DNA from: Phalacrocorax aristotelis
Taxonomy: Eukaryota > Chordata > Aves > Suliformes > Phalacrocoracidae
DNA length: 64,000 bases
Reading direction: 5' to 3'
NCBI RefSeq assembly: GCF_949628215.1
Contig: NC_134276.1
Location: forward strand, 135,284,125-135,348,124
Under the pieces are notes generated by a model. The model was not told where the DNA came from. It did not search any database and saw only the letters and a program-made list of their open reading frames with translations. This document shows, piece by piece, positions 24,501-31,700 of this stretch. The position numbers were made by a program, and so were the translations under genes. Position 1 is the first letter of the stretch. The number at the start of each line of letters is the position of its first letter.

Positions 24501-24633
24501 TGCGAGAAGTGTCTCTCTGGCACCCGTCCCTCTGCCAGGAGTGCTGAGGGGCTCTGACAGCCTGCTCTCTCCCTTCCCTTCTGTTTTCCAGATGAGTTTG
24601 CCACACAGGAGTACAGCGCTCCCTGCGCCACAG
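477..24633 (+). CDS. Gene A: alpha-2-macroglobulin-like proteinase inhibitor, exons 7-35 (5' partial, last exon unresolved)
   Basis: Secreted broad-spectrum proteinase inhibitor of the A2M / A2ML1 / ovostatin family. Such proteins trap a proteinase after it cuts the bait region, form a thioester bond to it, and expose a receptor-binding domain. Twenty-nine exons give 3,732 coding bases with matching phases and no internal stop (1,243 whole codons). Domain order: macroglobulin domains (exons 7-16), bait region (17-18), further macroglobulin and CUB parts (19-23), thioester domain with GCGEQ (24-29), CUB end and receptor-binding domain (30-35). Exons 1-6, including the signal peptide, lie left of the window. 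The gene faces gene B tail to tail, and exons 28-35 lie in the perfect inverted repeat. The exact orthologue is uncertain. Chicken ovostatin, as I recall it, has GNGEQ and a different bait region, so this is not simply that gene. Confidence 0.93.
1385..1508 (+). CDS. Gene A exon 8
   Basis: 124 bp with gtag acceptor and gtgagt donor. Encodes YTFGKPVPG through EFSGQ with family cysteines (VCRKF, SCYG). Phase follows exon 7. Confidence 0.93.
1509..3526 (+). other. Gene A intron 8
   Basis: 2 kb intron with a purine-rich stretch near 1620-1830 and a minus-strand CR1 fragment at about 2162-2930. Nothing else recognised. Confidence 0.7.
2162..2930 (-). mobile_element. CR1 LINE fragment, 3' end with degenerate reverse-transcriptase ORF
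   Basis: Read on the minus strand, 2851-2354 encodes the C-terminal part of the CR1 ORF2 protein (landmarks [42 protein letters not shown]). The CR1 3' tail ends at 2162-2178 in two copies of an ATTCTATG-type octamer. Conceptual translation extends to about 2930, so the element is strongly 5'-truncated, as most CR1 copies are. It lies antisense in a gene A intron. CR1 is characteristic of birds and other sauropsids. Confidence 0.9.
3527..3641 (+). CDS. Gene A exon 9
   Basis: 115 bp, begins TDNHGCI and ends EEET with a split codon. The acceptor is caacag at 3521-3526. A second AG at 3529-3530 is rejected because the gene B exon aligns to 3527. Confidence 0.9.
3881..3990 (+). CDS. Gene A exon 10
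   Basis: 110 bp, cttcctgcag acceptor and gtaggg donor. Encodes [18 protein letters not shown] and ends GIPFFGQ, the family GIP(F/Y)FGQ motif. Confidence 0.93.
4507..4665 (+). CDS. Gene A exon 11
   Basis: 159 bp, one codon shorter than in gene B. Encodes [14 protein letters not shown] and carries two N-glycosylation sequons (Asn-Cys-Thr, Asn-Thr-Ser). Confidence 0.92.
4666..6063 (+). other. Gene A intron 11
   Basis: 1.4 kb intron. An old CR1-like 3' end is suspected near 4880-5130. No other feature seen. Confidence 0.6.
4880..5130 (-). mobile_element. Possible ancient CR1-like 3' end
   Basis: The stretch (tagagttagaaggaacatc, then blocks on the theme of 'trouble with a cluster of short conserved words and a GGTGGAG box') resembles the reverse complement of old sauropsid CR1 3' ends. 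It is too decayed to be sure by eye. Confidence 0.4.
6064..6291 (+). CDS. Gene A exon 12
   Basis: 228 bp, same length as gene B. Encodes [14 protein letters not shown], then [13 protein letters not shown], and ends KKIVFYYL. Confidence 0.93.
6631..6694 (+). CDS. Gene A exon 13
   Basis: 64 bp, encodes [19 protein letters not shown]. The MAKG motif is conserved in the A2M family. Same length as gene B exon 13. Confidence 0.92.
7187..7329 (+). CDS. Gene A exon 14
   Basis: 143 bp, encodes [19 protein letters not shown] and ends [10 protein letters not shown]. Acceptor ttactag, donor gtaagt. Confidence 0.93.
7330..9146 (+). other. Gene A intron 14
   Basis: 1.8 kb intron. A short GT-rich stretch (9020-9060) is the only low-complexity sequence noticed. 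No exon or repeat recognised. Confidence 0.6.
9147..9296 (+). CDS. Gene A exon 15
   Basis: 150 bp, encodes [17 protein letters not shown] and [19 protein letters not shown], the conserved [12 protein letters not shown] block. Confidence 0.94.
9941..10111 (+). CDS. Gene A exon 16
   Basis: 171 bp, begins [10 protein letters not shown], contains [18 protein letters not shown] and ends SILK. Same length as gene B exon 16. Confidence 0.93.
10721..10853 (+). CDS. Gene A exon 17 (bait region, first part)
   Basis: 133 bp, begins [15 protein letters not shown] (conserved), then a unique bait segment rich in Ala, Arg and Tyr. It is 33 bp longer than exon 17 of gene B and not alignable with it after KP. 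Acceptor tctcccatag, donor gtaaag. Confidence 0.9.
10854..12626 (+). other. Gene A intron 17
   Basis: 1.8 kb intron containing a plus-strand CR1 fragment at 11870-12330. Nothing else recognised. Confidence 0.65.
11870..12330 (+). mobile_element. CR1 LINE fragment (3' part of ORF2 and 3' UTR)
   Basis: Sense-strand reading gives CR1 landmarks LLERVQRR, then [22 protein letters not shown] and [19 protein letters not shown], broken by frameshifts, followed by the typical 3' segment. It is opposite in orientation to the CR1 at 2162-2930 and lacks a clear terminal octamer repeat, so it is an older, degraded copy. Confidence 0.85.
12627..12723 (+). CDS. Gene A exon 18 (bait region, end)
   Basis: 97 bp, 24 bp shorter than gene B exon 18. 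A unique start ([12 protein letters not shown]) is followed by the conserved [12 protein letters not shown]. Phase 1 entry matches exon 17; the exit codon is split with exon 19. Confidence 0.9.
13059..13287 (+). CDS. Gene A exon 19
   Basis: 229 bp, encodes [16 protein letters not shown] and [19 protein letters not shown]. By eye it is identical base for base to gene B exon 19 (45828-46056), although the flanking introns differ. Confidence 0.95.
13557..13683 (+). CDS. Gene A exon 20
   Basis: 127 bp, encodes [20 protein letters not shown] and [15 protein letters not shown]. Same length as gene B exon 20 but clearly diverged in sequence. Confidence 0.93.
14318..14439 (+). CDS. Gene A exon 21
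   Basis: 122 bp, encodes [18 protein letters not shown] and [11 protein letters not shown]. Three mismatches to gene B exon 21, and identity runs about 35 bp into the upstream intron. Confidence 0.94.
14440..15722 (+). other. Gene A intron 21
   Basis: 1.3 kb intron. A short direct repeat (catctctatacttaca, about 14558-14592) and pyrimidine-rich DNA before exon 22 are all I see. Confidence 0.6.
15723..15774 (+). CDS. Gene A exon 22
   Basis: 52 bp, encodes [17 protein letters not shown], the conserved PEG(V/L)EKE start. Acceptor cgcacccaag, donor gtaaag. Confidence 0.92.
16296..16379 (+). CDS. Gene A exon 23
   Basis: 84 bp, encodes [19 protein letters not shown] and ends YFSVLG, leading into the thioester domain. 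Confidence 0.92.
16748..16924 (+). CDS. Gene A exon 24 (thioester exon)
   Basis: 177 bp, encodes [20 protein letters not shown] then [18 protein letters not shown]. The Cys-Gly-Glu-Gln thioester site is intact at 16807-16818. Three mismatches to gene B exon 24. Confidence 0.96.
16804..16818 (+). other. Thioester motif GCGEQ of gene A
   Basis: Five codons reading Gly-Cys-Gly-Glu-Gln. In this family Cys and Gln form the internal thioester that links covalently to trapped proteinases. Confidence 0.95.
17443..17527 (+). CDS. Gene A exon 25
   Basis: 85 bp, encodes [20 protein letters not shown] and ends in a Trp codon split with exon 26. Confidence 0.94.
17528..18675 (+). other. Gene A intron 25
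   Basis: 1.1 kb intron; no repeat or exon recognised. Confidence 0.6.
18676..18832 (+). CDS. Gene A exon 26
   Basis: 157 bp, encodes [20 protein letters not shown] and [16 protein letters not shown]. About 94% identical to gene B exon 26 (10 mismatches by eye, clustered at LSYK / LTQK). Confidence 0.94.
19174..19248 (+). CDS. Gene A exon 27
   Basis: 75 bp, encodes [20 protein letters not shown]. Acceptor ccctgcag, donor gtatgt. Confidence 0.93.
19539..19704 (+). CDS. Gene A exon 28
   Basis: 166 bp, encodes [20 protein letters not shown] and [16 protein letters not shown]. Identical to gene B 35910-36075. Confidence 0.95.
19705..20689 (+). other. Gene A intron 28 (within inverted-repeat arm)
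   Basis: 985 bp intron; nothing recognised. Mirror-identical to the gene B intron at 34925-35909. Confidence 0.7.
20690..20916 (+). CDS. Gene A exon 29
   Basis: About 227 bp, encodes [18 protein letters not shown], then [16 protein letters not shown] and GGFSSTQ. The acceptor is ambiguous: gaagaag offers AG at 20688-20689 or 20691-20692. The second drops one Glu and gives KKDGSVHW, closer to human A2M KKDNSVHW. Confidence 0.9.
21484..21702 (+). CDS. Gene A exon 30
   Basis: 219 bp, encodes [20 protein letters not shown] and [18 protein letters not shown], ends GEGCVYLQ. Closes the thioester domain and continues the CUB domain. Confidence 0.95.
21763..21900 (+). repeat. Purine-rich low-complexity tract in intron 30 (left arm)
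   Basis: About 140 bp, nearly all A and G on this strand, with runs such as gggagggagggaaggaggga. Present as a mirror copy at 33714-33851. Confidence 0.85.
21947..22074 (+). CDS. Gene A exon 31
   Basis: 128 bp, encodes [20 protein letters not shown] and [18 protein letters not shown], the start of the receptor-binding domain. Confidence 0.94.
22442..22532 (+). CDS. Gene A exon 32
   Basis: 91 bp, encodes [20 protein letters not shown] and [11 protein letters not shown]. The first receptor-recognition Lys of A2M is kept; the second position reads Arg. Confidence 0.94.
22533..23267 (+). other. Gene A intron 32 (within arm)
   Basis: 735 bp; no feature seen. Mirror copy at 32347-33081. Confidence 0.7.
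23268..23336 (+). CDS. Gene A exon 33 (GC donor)
   Basis: 69 bp, encodes [20 protein letters not shown] and ends LEK. The donor is gcgagt instead of gt. The next exon resumes in frame with LSSETLSF, so this is a GC-AG intron. Confidence 0.92.
23764..23866 (+). CDS. Gene A exon 34
   Basis: 103 bp, encodes [20 protein letters not shown] and VKVYDYYET, the strongly conserved receptor-binding-domain end. Confidence 0.95.
23867..24591 (+). other. Gene A intron 34 (GC-rich, within arm)
   Basis: 725 bp, markedly GC-rich. It carries long chance open frames on both strands but no exon that fits the family. Mirror copy at 31023-31747. Confidence 0.7.
24592..24633 (+). CDS. Gene A exon 35
   Basis: 42 bp, encodes [14 protein letters not shown], last shared exon before the C-terminal exon. 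Acceptor ttttccag, donor gtaggg. Reading through the donor would add about eight residues to a TAA at 24654-24656. Confidence 0.93.
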
Positions 24634-25230
24634 GTAGGGTGCACAGGAACAACTAACATGTGACAAGCATGGTCTATTGCAGGTTGTCTTGAATGAGAGT
24701 CTTAGCAGACCTGGCTTTCCTTGTGTGAGTGTACTGTCAGCATTTATCTCTACTATGCCTATTTCTTCTATGGGGATGTCTCTATACAAAGCCAGAAGTG
24801 AATGCTTCCACCCCATTTCCTGTGTAAGATCAGATAGAACTTTCATTTTGTGTCACTGAGAATAGCAATCCCATTCTTTTGTTACTGCCTTCTTTCACAC
24901 AGACACATTTTCCTTCACTCGTATGTGTGTGTCACATTGTACAAATAAGATTGAAATCTCCCTTGGGACTGAATGCCACACTCAGCCGATGTGCCTCTGT
25001 CCTTTTCAGTGCCATATTTGTCATGCTGCAGACACAGAAGGGTGCTGAATACTTGTCTCCCAAACATCTTGGTGAAATTTTGACAGTATTCATGCCTTTT
25101 GGTAACCTTTCAGTCTCTGCCCTGAGTTATTTTTCCCTTCCTTTGGGAAATCCAGGTGCTGAGAGAGAATGTGTCCTGAGAAAGCTCATGTATCTCCAGG
25201 AAATCTCTGCCTCCCCTCCCCTCTCTGTAG

Positions 25231-25244
25231 CATGGACATCTTGA
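25231..25244 (+). CDS. Candidate last exon (36) of gene A
   Basis: A strong polypyrimidine tract and tag acceptor (25206-25230) precede four codons in the right phase, Ala-Trp-Thr-Ser, and a TGA. A poly(A) signal follows 336 bp later. It lacks the GNA ending of gene B and human A2M. A rival acceptor, ccttttcag at about 25010, would give a longer unrelated tail. Confidence 0.35.
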
Positions 25245-25579
25245 ATTTGTCCAGGCACTCCCATCCTGTTATCTGCCTGCAACTGGGCAGTTTTAGGTAA
25301 AGCAGTTTCCCAGATTTTAACAGGGCTTGAGCTCACATAGCCACCAGAACACAGAGAAGATATCCAGGGCTCCAGGAATTGCTTCATCAGGATACTTATC
25401 TCACGCTGTCCTTCTCCTGCCTCCAGCCAAGGCTGAACAGGGAAATGCTTGAAGATTACATCTTGTCTGAACCTTTTTGGATCAACTGGCATGTCTCTGT
25501 CCCTAGATCTTCTTGTTGAGGGGGCCTATTGAAATATTAGAGGAGGACACTTCAACGCCAAAAAGGAAGTAACACGATA

Positions 25580-25589
25580 AATAAATAAA
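25580..25589 (+). promoter_or_regulatory. Candidate poly(A) signals of gene A
   Basis: Overlapping AATAAA hexamers, followed by T/GT-rich sequence around 25619-25645. Confidence 0.5.
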
Positions 25590-28581
25590 GTCTTGATTCT
25601 CATCAGACGCCTATGGCCTTGCTTTTTGTTACTGCATCTTGTCTCTCCTCCCGTCCATAGCTCAAACTGTGTAACGGCCCAGAGCCATCCATGGCAAGGT
25701 GGTGTTTGGCAGCTCCTTGGGAACACCACAAGGCAAAACAGCTTTTGGCAGTGGGAGGGTCACCTCTATACTTGCCAGTTCTCCAGGAGGAGAGGAAATC
25801 CTACATGATCCATTATGCACTGGAAGCTTGGCTTCCTGCCTCTAAAAATGGGTGTTTTCTGCAAGATAATCCTTGGACATAAACCTGTGATCACATATTG
25901 CGTTTGACCCCACTGTGAAATCCCTGCTATGAGGTGGAAGGACAGTGTGAACCTGTCCAGTCTGATCTTTCACAGCAGGCCAGATAGAAGTGAAGGGAAA
26001 ACCTGTGGACTTTCACATTCTGGCAGTGGAGACATTGCTTGTTTCTAAACAGTTGAAGTGAAATCAGAGAGGGACTGGGAACTGACCGGTGTCATTAGTC
26101 AGAATTTAAACCAAGAACTGCTTTATGAGTCAAACCCTTGGTGTTTTTCATGAGAACTTTATCCTCTTTCCCTCAGTGGAGGCCTGTAGATCTATTTGGG
26201 TTTTTCTGAGTAACTTTAATATGGGTTGTGGTTTTTTTTCTCCCTCACAACTAAGCTTACAGTGCTTCATCAGAATTCAGAGGGGAGGCTCTGGATTCCC
26301 ATCTGGTAATTTGGGTTAAACCTTTTGCATATCAATTTTCCAAATGATCACATTCTCTCTAGGCTAGATCTCTCCCAGGAATGCAGAGGCAATCAGCCTT
26401 AGTTTTAGTATATTAAAATGGCACTGTATTTTTTTTGCACGATTCTGTGTGCAGAGGTGCCTTTGACCCTGCCAATGTAAGCTCAAGCAAACTCACCTAC
26501 AGGAGACCCTCAGGTAGCATCTTTCATGTACACAGACCCAGGTTGTCAAAAATGTAATTTACCAATGCAGCAAAGACCTTGTACTTGTTTCGGCTCTTTG
26601 TGTTGTCATCGTCCACGTGGGTGTCTCAAGACCCTCTTTCCCCTTCATGAGCTAGAATTCCTCACTCTGTGAGGAAAGTAGTTTGGCCCCTTTTATAGCT
26701 GTCCCCTGCTATGGGGTCATGAAAGACTGACTGTGCTAGAGAGACACAGTGCCAGCTAAGACCATCAGCGCAGGGCAAGCGGGTTCAAAAGCACCAGGCC
26801 TGCAAACTTGCGCATACAGACACAGGTCTGCAAATACACACCCTCCTTTACAGCTGGCTGTAGAGGGATGGCAGCAGCTCCTTCATTTTCATTTACTTTT
26901 TGGCAAGTATTCTGCCATGGCTATGGTATTGAAACTTTTCTGCCTTAAATGGAACAAAGTGATCATCATGATAATTTAACTGAAAAGTCTGTGAAATCAC
27001 TGGATTATGTTCCATTCACAAAAATTGGAAAATGGAAAGAGTTAACACTATGCTTTGCTGCCAGCTGAGCATAAATTAGACAACACCTAACCATTGCCCA
27101 CAGGCAACCACATCACTTGTCATTTGGGACTGCCTGGCCAGCCCATATCTGTAAAGCAGTTTAACATATCTCTGCTTGACTAGGATGTGAATCAACAAAG
27201 TCACATACATGCAGGTCTGCCTTGGCATACTACGTAGGAAACTTTTGCAAGGCTACCTGAAGGAAGTACAGGAATGGCTGTACATTCAATGTCTGACCAT
27301 TGAATTTGTATCCCCATGGAGCAAGGACTGCATGCTTCAAAGGCAAATCACAATGGTCTAAAATCAAAGAAGTTTCATTCAGTGACAAAAAACTATGTTG
27401 CTTTGGAAAAGTAATTGCCTCATGGTAGGAAATTAGATGGTTTTACTGTTTCTAAATCAAACCAAAATACAATTAGTAGTCATGCTTGATGAGAAATTTT
27501 ACTCAGCTTTCACAGAAGCCAGTTCATTTCATAGAGTTGCCTGATATGAGGTGCCAAAAATGTCTCGAGTGAGTAAATGCCAAACACCACAGGAGACAAA
27601 GTGACACAATATTAATAGCTAGCAAAATAGAGGAAGAACTTTATTTGTTCTCAGTAATGCTGTTCGGATAGGCACACTAAAAAAATTTGGAATGAACAAC
27701 TAGCTGTGTGTACTTTGGATACACAATAAGCCATGATACCTAACAGTAGGCATTTTGAGAGCATAAACTGTCACATAAGATCTTTCTGCCATTCAAAAGT
27801 TAAAACCAGAAATTAATGGGACAAAACCAAGAAAGGGGGAGCATTCCTGGAGATATCTAAAAGGATTATGGACAGTTTCATGAAAGCAACTCCATGGTTT
27901 AAACGAATGCGCCATTTAAACTAGGTACGTAGGTTACTGGCAAATGCCATTAGCTTCTCCTTGGGAATCTCCCAGAAGCAGCAGGCACAAGGTATGGAAG
28001 TTTCCACATGAAGGCCCAAGCTTCAGCTGGAGAACAGGCCATTATAAGTTAGCGGCTGAAGGCATAATGCATGCACACATCCCTTCTGACCGGCCAAGCA
28101 CCCTCTAATCTTACAAGAGGGCAGACTGTGCATCTCCTCCCACTCTTCTACAACCAAGAAACAGTCCTGGAAGGGGTGTCTATGGGGCACATCACAGAGG
28201 CTGAATTTCATGTAACTTTGCTGATCCTTCAGGCTGCCTACTGGTGGGATGCAGGGATAGGCACCTGCAGAGACTGTTTAATCAATAGTTTCTAAGCCAG
28301 GGGAGAGAAACTGTTCTCAAGAATCACCTGTCCTTCTCCGTTGATCTCAGATGACAAGTTCAGAGTACATAACACTGAGAGGGCTACATTAGAAAGGCTG
28401 ACCCCAACTTAAATCATTCCATCCCCACTTGTCAGCCTTATTGCCCTGCCCACAAGGCATGGCTGGGTGGGATGATCTTCAACCTAAGAAGCCAGGGAGA
28501 TTAAACCTGTGACTGGAGGCTGGGCAGGAAGAAACAGAATTGGCAATAAACTGTTCAAAAATCATTGGTGAGTACAGTTAA

Positions 28582-28587
28582 TTTATT
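28582..28587 (-). promoter_or_regulatory. Poly(A) signal of gene B
   Basis: AATAAA on the minus strand 117 bases past the TGA of gene B, giving a short 3' UTR ending near 28565. Confidence 0.65.
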
Positions 28588-28703
28588 TATAAGTTTCATT
28601 TCCTATTCCTTGCAGGCAGTATTCTTCTGTCACTCCATCCTCTCCATAGATGGCAGTGGTGGTGGTGGTGAGGCAGGAGGGTTCCAGCAGCTGGGAGTAC
28701 TCT

Positions 28704-28729
28704 TCATGCATTGCCCTCATCTACTTCCT
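28704..28729 (-). CDS. Gene B exon 36 (last coding exon)
   Basis: Acceptor ccttgcag (minus strand). Phase 1 entry from exon 35 gives EEVDEGNA and a TGA stop. Human A2M ends DLGNA, so the ending matches in position and sequence. It lies in the spacer between the inverted-repeat arms. Confidence 0.85.
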
Positions 28730-31700
28730 CTGCAAGGATGAAAGAAGATGGGAGGGTACAGGAGTTAGAGAGATACACCAGTTCCCTCTCCCAGGCTGAG
28801 AGACAGAGACAGCACAATGTGGGTTTGGGAAGCCAGGTTATGTGTGAGGCACAGTACAGGAGAGTGGGCTGCTGTTTGACCAGGCTTGAGGGTCACCCAT
28901 AGCACTCAAAGCTCGTGCCACCTTCAAAGCCATGTGAGGTTGAGAGAAGGCTGAGACTCTTTCTGACCCACTGGGAGAGATAAGTGGAGTGGAATTTGTC
29001 ACACCTGGGATGGACACAGGAGCACAGTGCAGACAGGTAGCAAGGATGTTCACTGCAGCAATGACACATGCTCTTAAAGTGTATTTATTTCTCTGCAGAG
29101 AATGGAAGGAATGTGCTGCACCAGTGGACAGCACTGTTCAGGGCAGGGAAGGCAGCTTTCTGCTTTGCAACTGAGATCTGCCTTGGAGTCAGTGCAGAGC
29201 ACCTTTGGACACCTAGACTGGTGGATGGACCTCTTAATTAGCAATTTCCTATCATCTTTTCCAAGGAGGATAAAACCTCTATCTTTTAGGGCACATGGGG
29301 AAGAGTTGCCTAAAATCTAAAGCCTCCCCCCAAGTCTCAGACTGGAGAGCGAGACCACACCAACATAACCTTTGGAAAGGTTTTACTGTCCGCTCAGTGC
29401 CTCTCTTAGAGAGGCTCTCTTATGCACCGTTTTTCCATGAAAGGGAGGCTGTAGGCCCAGAATCAGCAGAACACGGCTGTACCTACAGACACAGCCAAGG
29501 TTAGCAAGCAGGATGGGGTAAAAGCGTGGGAGCTCAGGCTCTTTTCCAAGACACCAGATAAGAACACCAAAGGAGATGAAATTCACCATTTATCACCAGC
29601 AAGAGACATAGCTTTCACCTTTCCCAAGCCCAAATCACTTTTTCTCTGCTCTCAGATGCCCTGTGAAAACCACTTCCCAGGGTCTCAGTGCTTTCCAGAA
29701 GCCTCCACATTCCAAACACGTGAAACTGGGCAACTGATGGGCAGCCACACCTGCCAGTCTTCACATTGGCAGACTCCATATAGGGCAGGAGAAGTATCAC
29801 TGGTCAGGGCCTTCCACGGAAGCTCATGCATTACCTGTGCTCCTAAGCCAAACACATGTGGTCTTGCACTGCAGAGAACCCCCCAAAGATGATAGACCCT
29901 CTGCCCTGCTAGCTCAGGCTCCAAACCAAGACTGGGTGCCTAGAGTCATGAGGAACGCCTGCCTCCTGAGAGACCCCTCTCCTGCTTGGGCAGCAGGGTA
30001 GCTGAGCAGGAAGCAGCTGTTGCTCCAGATAGTAGCTACCAAAGGCAAACTTGCCATCTCTTGGGATCCAAGGAAAATGGCATTGCTTAAAGGCATGCTG
30101 CAATGTACCAGCACCACTGTGGGCTTTGCCACATACAGTTGCTAAGCAGGCTAGGGTGCCATATTGGAGAACTATGACCCCCCCCGATGAGTGATGTGGC
30201 TGTGTGTGGAGGTGGGGATCTACTACCAAGGCAGTTTTCTGTCACCGTGCAAGGGAGGCAAGCCCAAGTTCCTATAAAAGCCAAACACTCACCTCTTCAA
30301 TAATAAGGGTTGGGAGGGATTCCTCTGTAAGGAGGACTTCCTACTGCAGGTATGGCTCCATGCTTAGAGTAGGAAGCGAGAGGCTAAGCACAGCACCATG
30401 TTACGGCTTTAGTGAAAAAGTATGCCAGGCTTGGGCAGGCGGTTCTGGAGCATGGCATAAAATCACGGTAGGTCAGACCATGCCATGGTGCTTTATGGGA
30501 TATCTTTTGGTGGCCTTAATTTGCTCTATTGCTCCAGACAGAGTGCTTTTGGGGAGAAGTTTGCTGGGTGGTCTGAAAGAGCCAAGTCCCCTTGGCACGA
30601 TCCCACAGCTAACTAGCTGGAGCTCTCAGGAGGGACCAGAAGATACCTCAAATCTGAGACAACAAGAATGATATAGGAAACTTGAACTCAAAGAAAATGG
30701 CCAAGGGGCAGTTCCATTGGGACACAACCTGCATTTAAGCCAGGAGAACATGATTATGGGAACAACTCTGACAATTCAGTGTGGTGGATTTTGAATGTGT
30801 CAAAAACATTGAGCCTCCAACACTCCAGGTTTTTCATGCAAATGCTGTGCCTATGAGTTGGGCCAACCTAATCCAAATTAACCACTGAGCAGAAAGCAAC
30901 AAGTGCTGTCTGAAAGACCAAAAATACAATGAAGAAGGTGTAGAGAACTGAGAAGAAGGGAGGGGCTCTAAGCCCCCTACCTGTGGCGCAGGGAGCGCTG
31001 TACTCCTGTGTGGCAAACTCATCTGGAAAACAGAAGGGAAGGGAGAGAGCAGGCTGTCAGAGCCCCTCAGCACTCCTGGCAGAGGGACGGGTGCCAGAGA
31101 GACACTTCTCGCAGGCCACACAGCAGGCCACTGCCACCATCCCCAGCTTCCCCCTAGTCACGGCCCAGGTGGGTGGGAGGCAGCCCCAGTCACGGCCCTG
31201 TCTGGAGGCCGCAGCAGCACGGCAGAGCCACCCCGCACAGGCAGCCCCAGCAGGTCTCCACTGCGGTGTGCCCAAGGGCTGCTCAGGCCCCTTCTGCCAG
31301 CACACTGGGGCGGGGGGATGACTCTGTCGCTGCCAGCCTGGCACGGCGGCTGGGACAGCAGAGGCCCAGGGCACCGTCAGGTCTGCATGGAAGCGCGGAC
31401 ACGGCTGCGCTCCAGGGCTGGACCTGAACAGTGCCCTGCGGGATGGCTCCTCTCCCCGGAGAGGCAGGACGGGCCATGCAGGCACCAAGATCAGGGGCAG
31501 CTGCTGGTGTGAGGGGCAGCCATGCAGGGATCCCCACACTGTCACCAACGCCCAGACCTGCCCCCCGTCCATTGTTCTCTGGGGCCTGCCCACACAGGAG
31601 CAGGAGGGAGGAGGCTGCCCAGGCAGCGCGGGGACAGGAAAGGGCCGAGGCCAGGGGAAGCCGCAGGTCCTCACAGCTCCCGTGCCCCTCCACGTGTCCC

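Larger units (their letters stand above)
19536..24639 (+). repeat. Left arm of 5,104-bp inverted repeat
   Basis: Reverse complement of 30975-36078. All coordinate pairs compared add to 55,614 with no indel, and every paired open frame translates identically, including 272-residue and 239-residue chance frames in introns. Identity stops at 19536 (CAG acceptor of exon 28) and 24639 (gtaggg donor after exon 35). Contains exons 28-35 of gene A and their introns. Confidence 0.96.
24640..28568. other. Left part of inverted-repeat spacer: gene A 3' region and intergenic DNA
   Basis: Unique sequence between the two gene tails. It holds a candidate last exon (25231-25244) and tandem poly(A) signal (25580-25589) for gene A. 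From about 25610 to 28568 I recognise no gene, RNA or repeat. Confidence 0.6.

Noticed and set aside
25010-25081. Alternative last exon of gene A after ccttttcag
   Set aside because: The acceptor is good, but it would add over 20 unrelated residues where the family ends within a few; kept only as a rival.
24879-25244. 121-codon frame as a separate gene after gene A
   Set aside because: No family similarity and no start context; only its last codons coincide with the candidate terminal exon of gene A.
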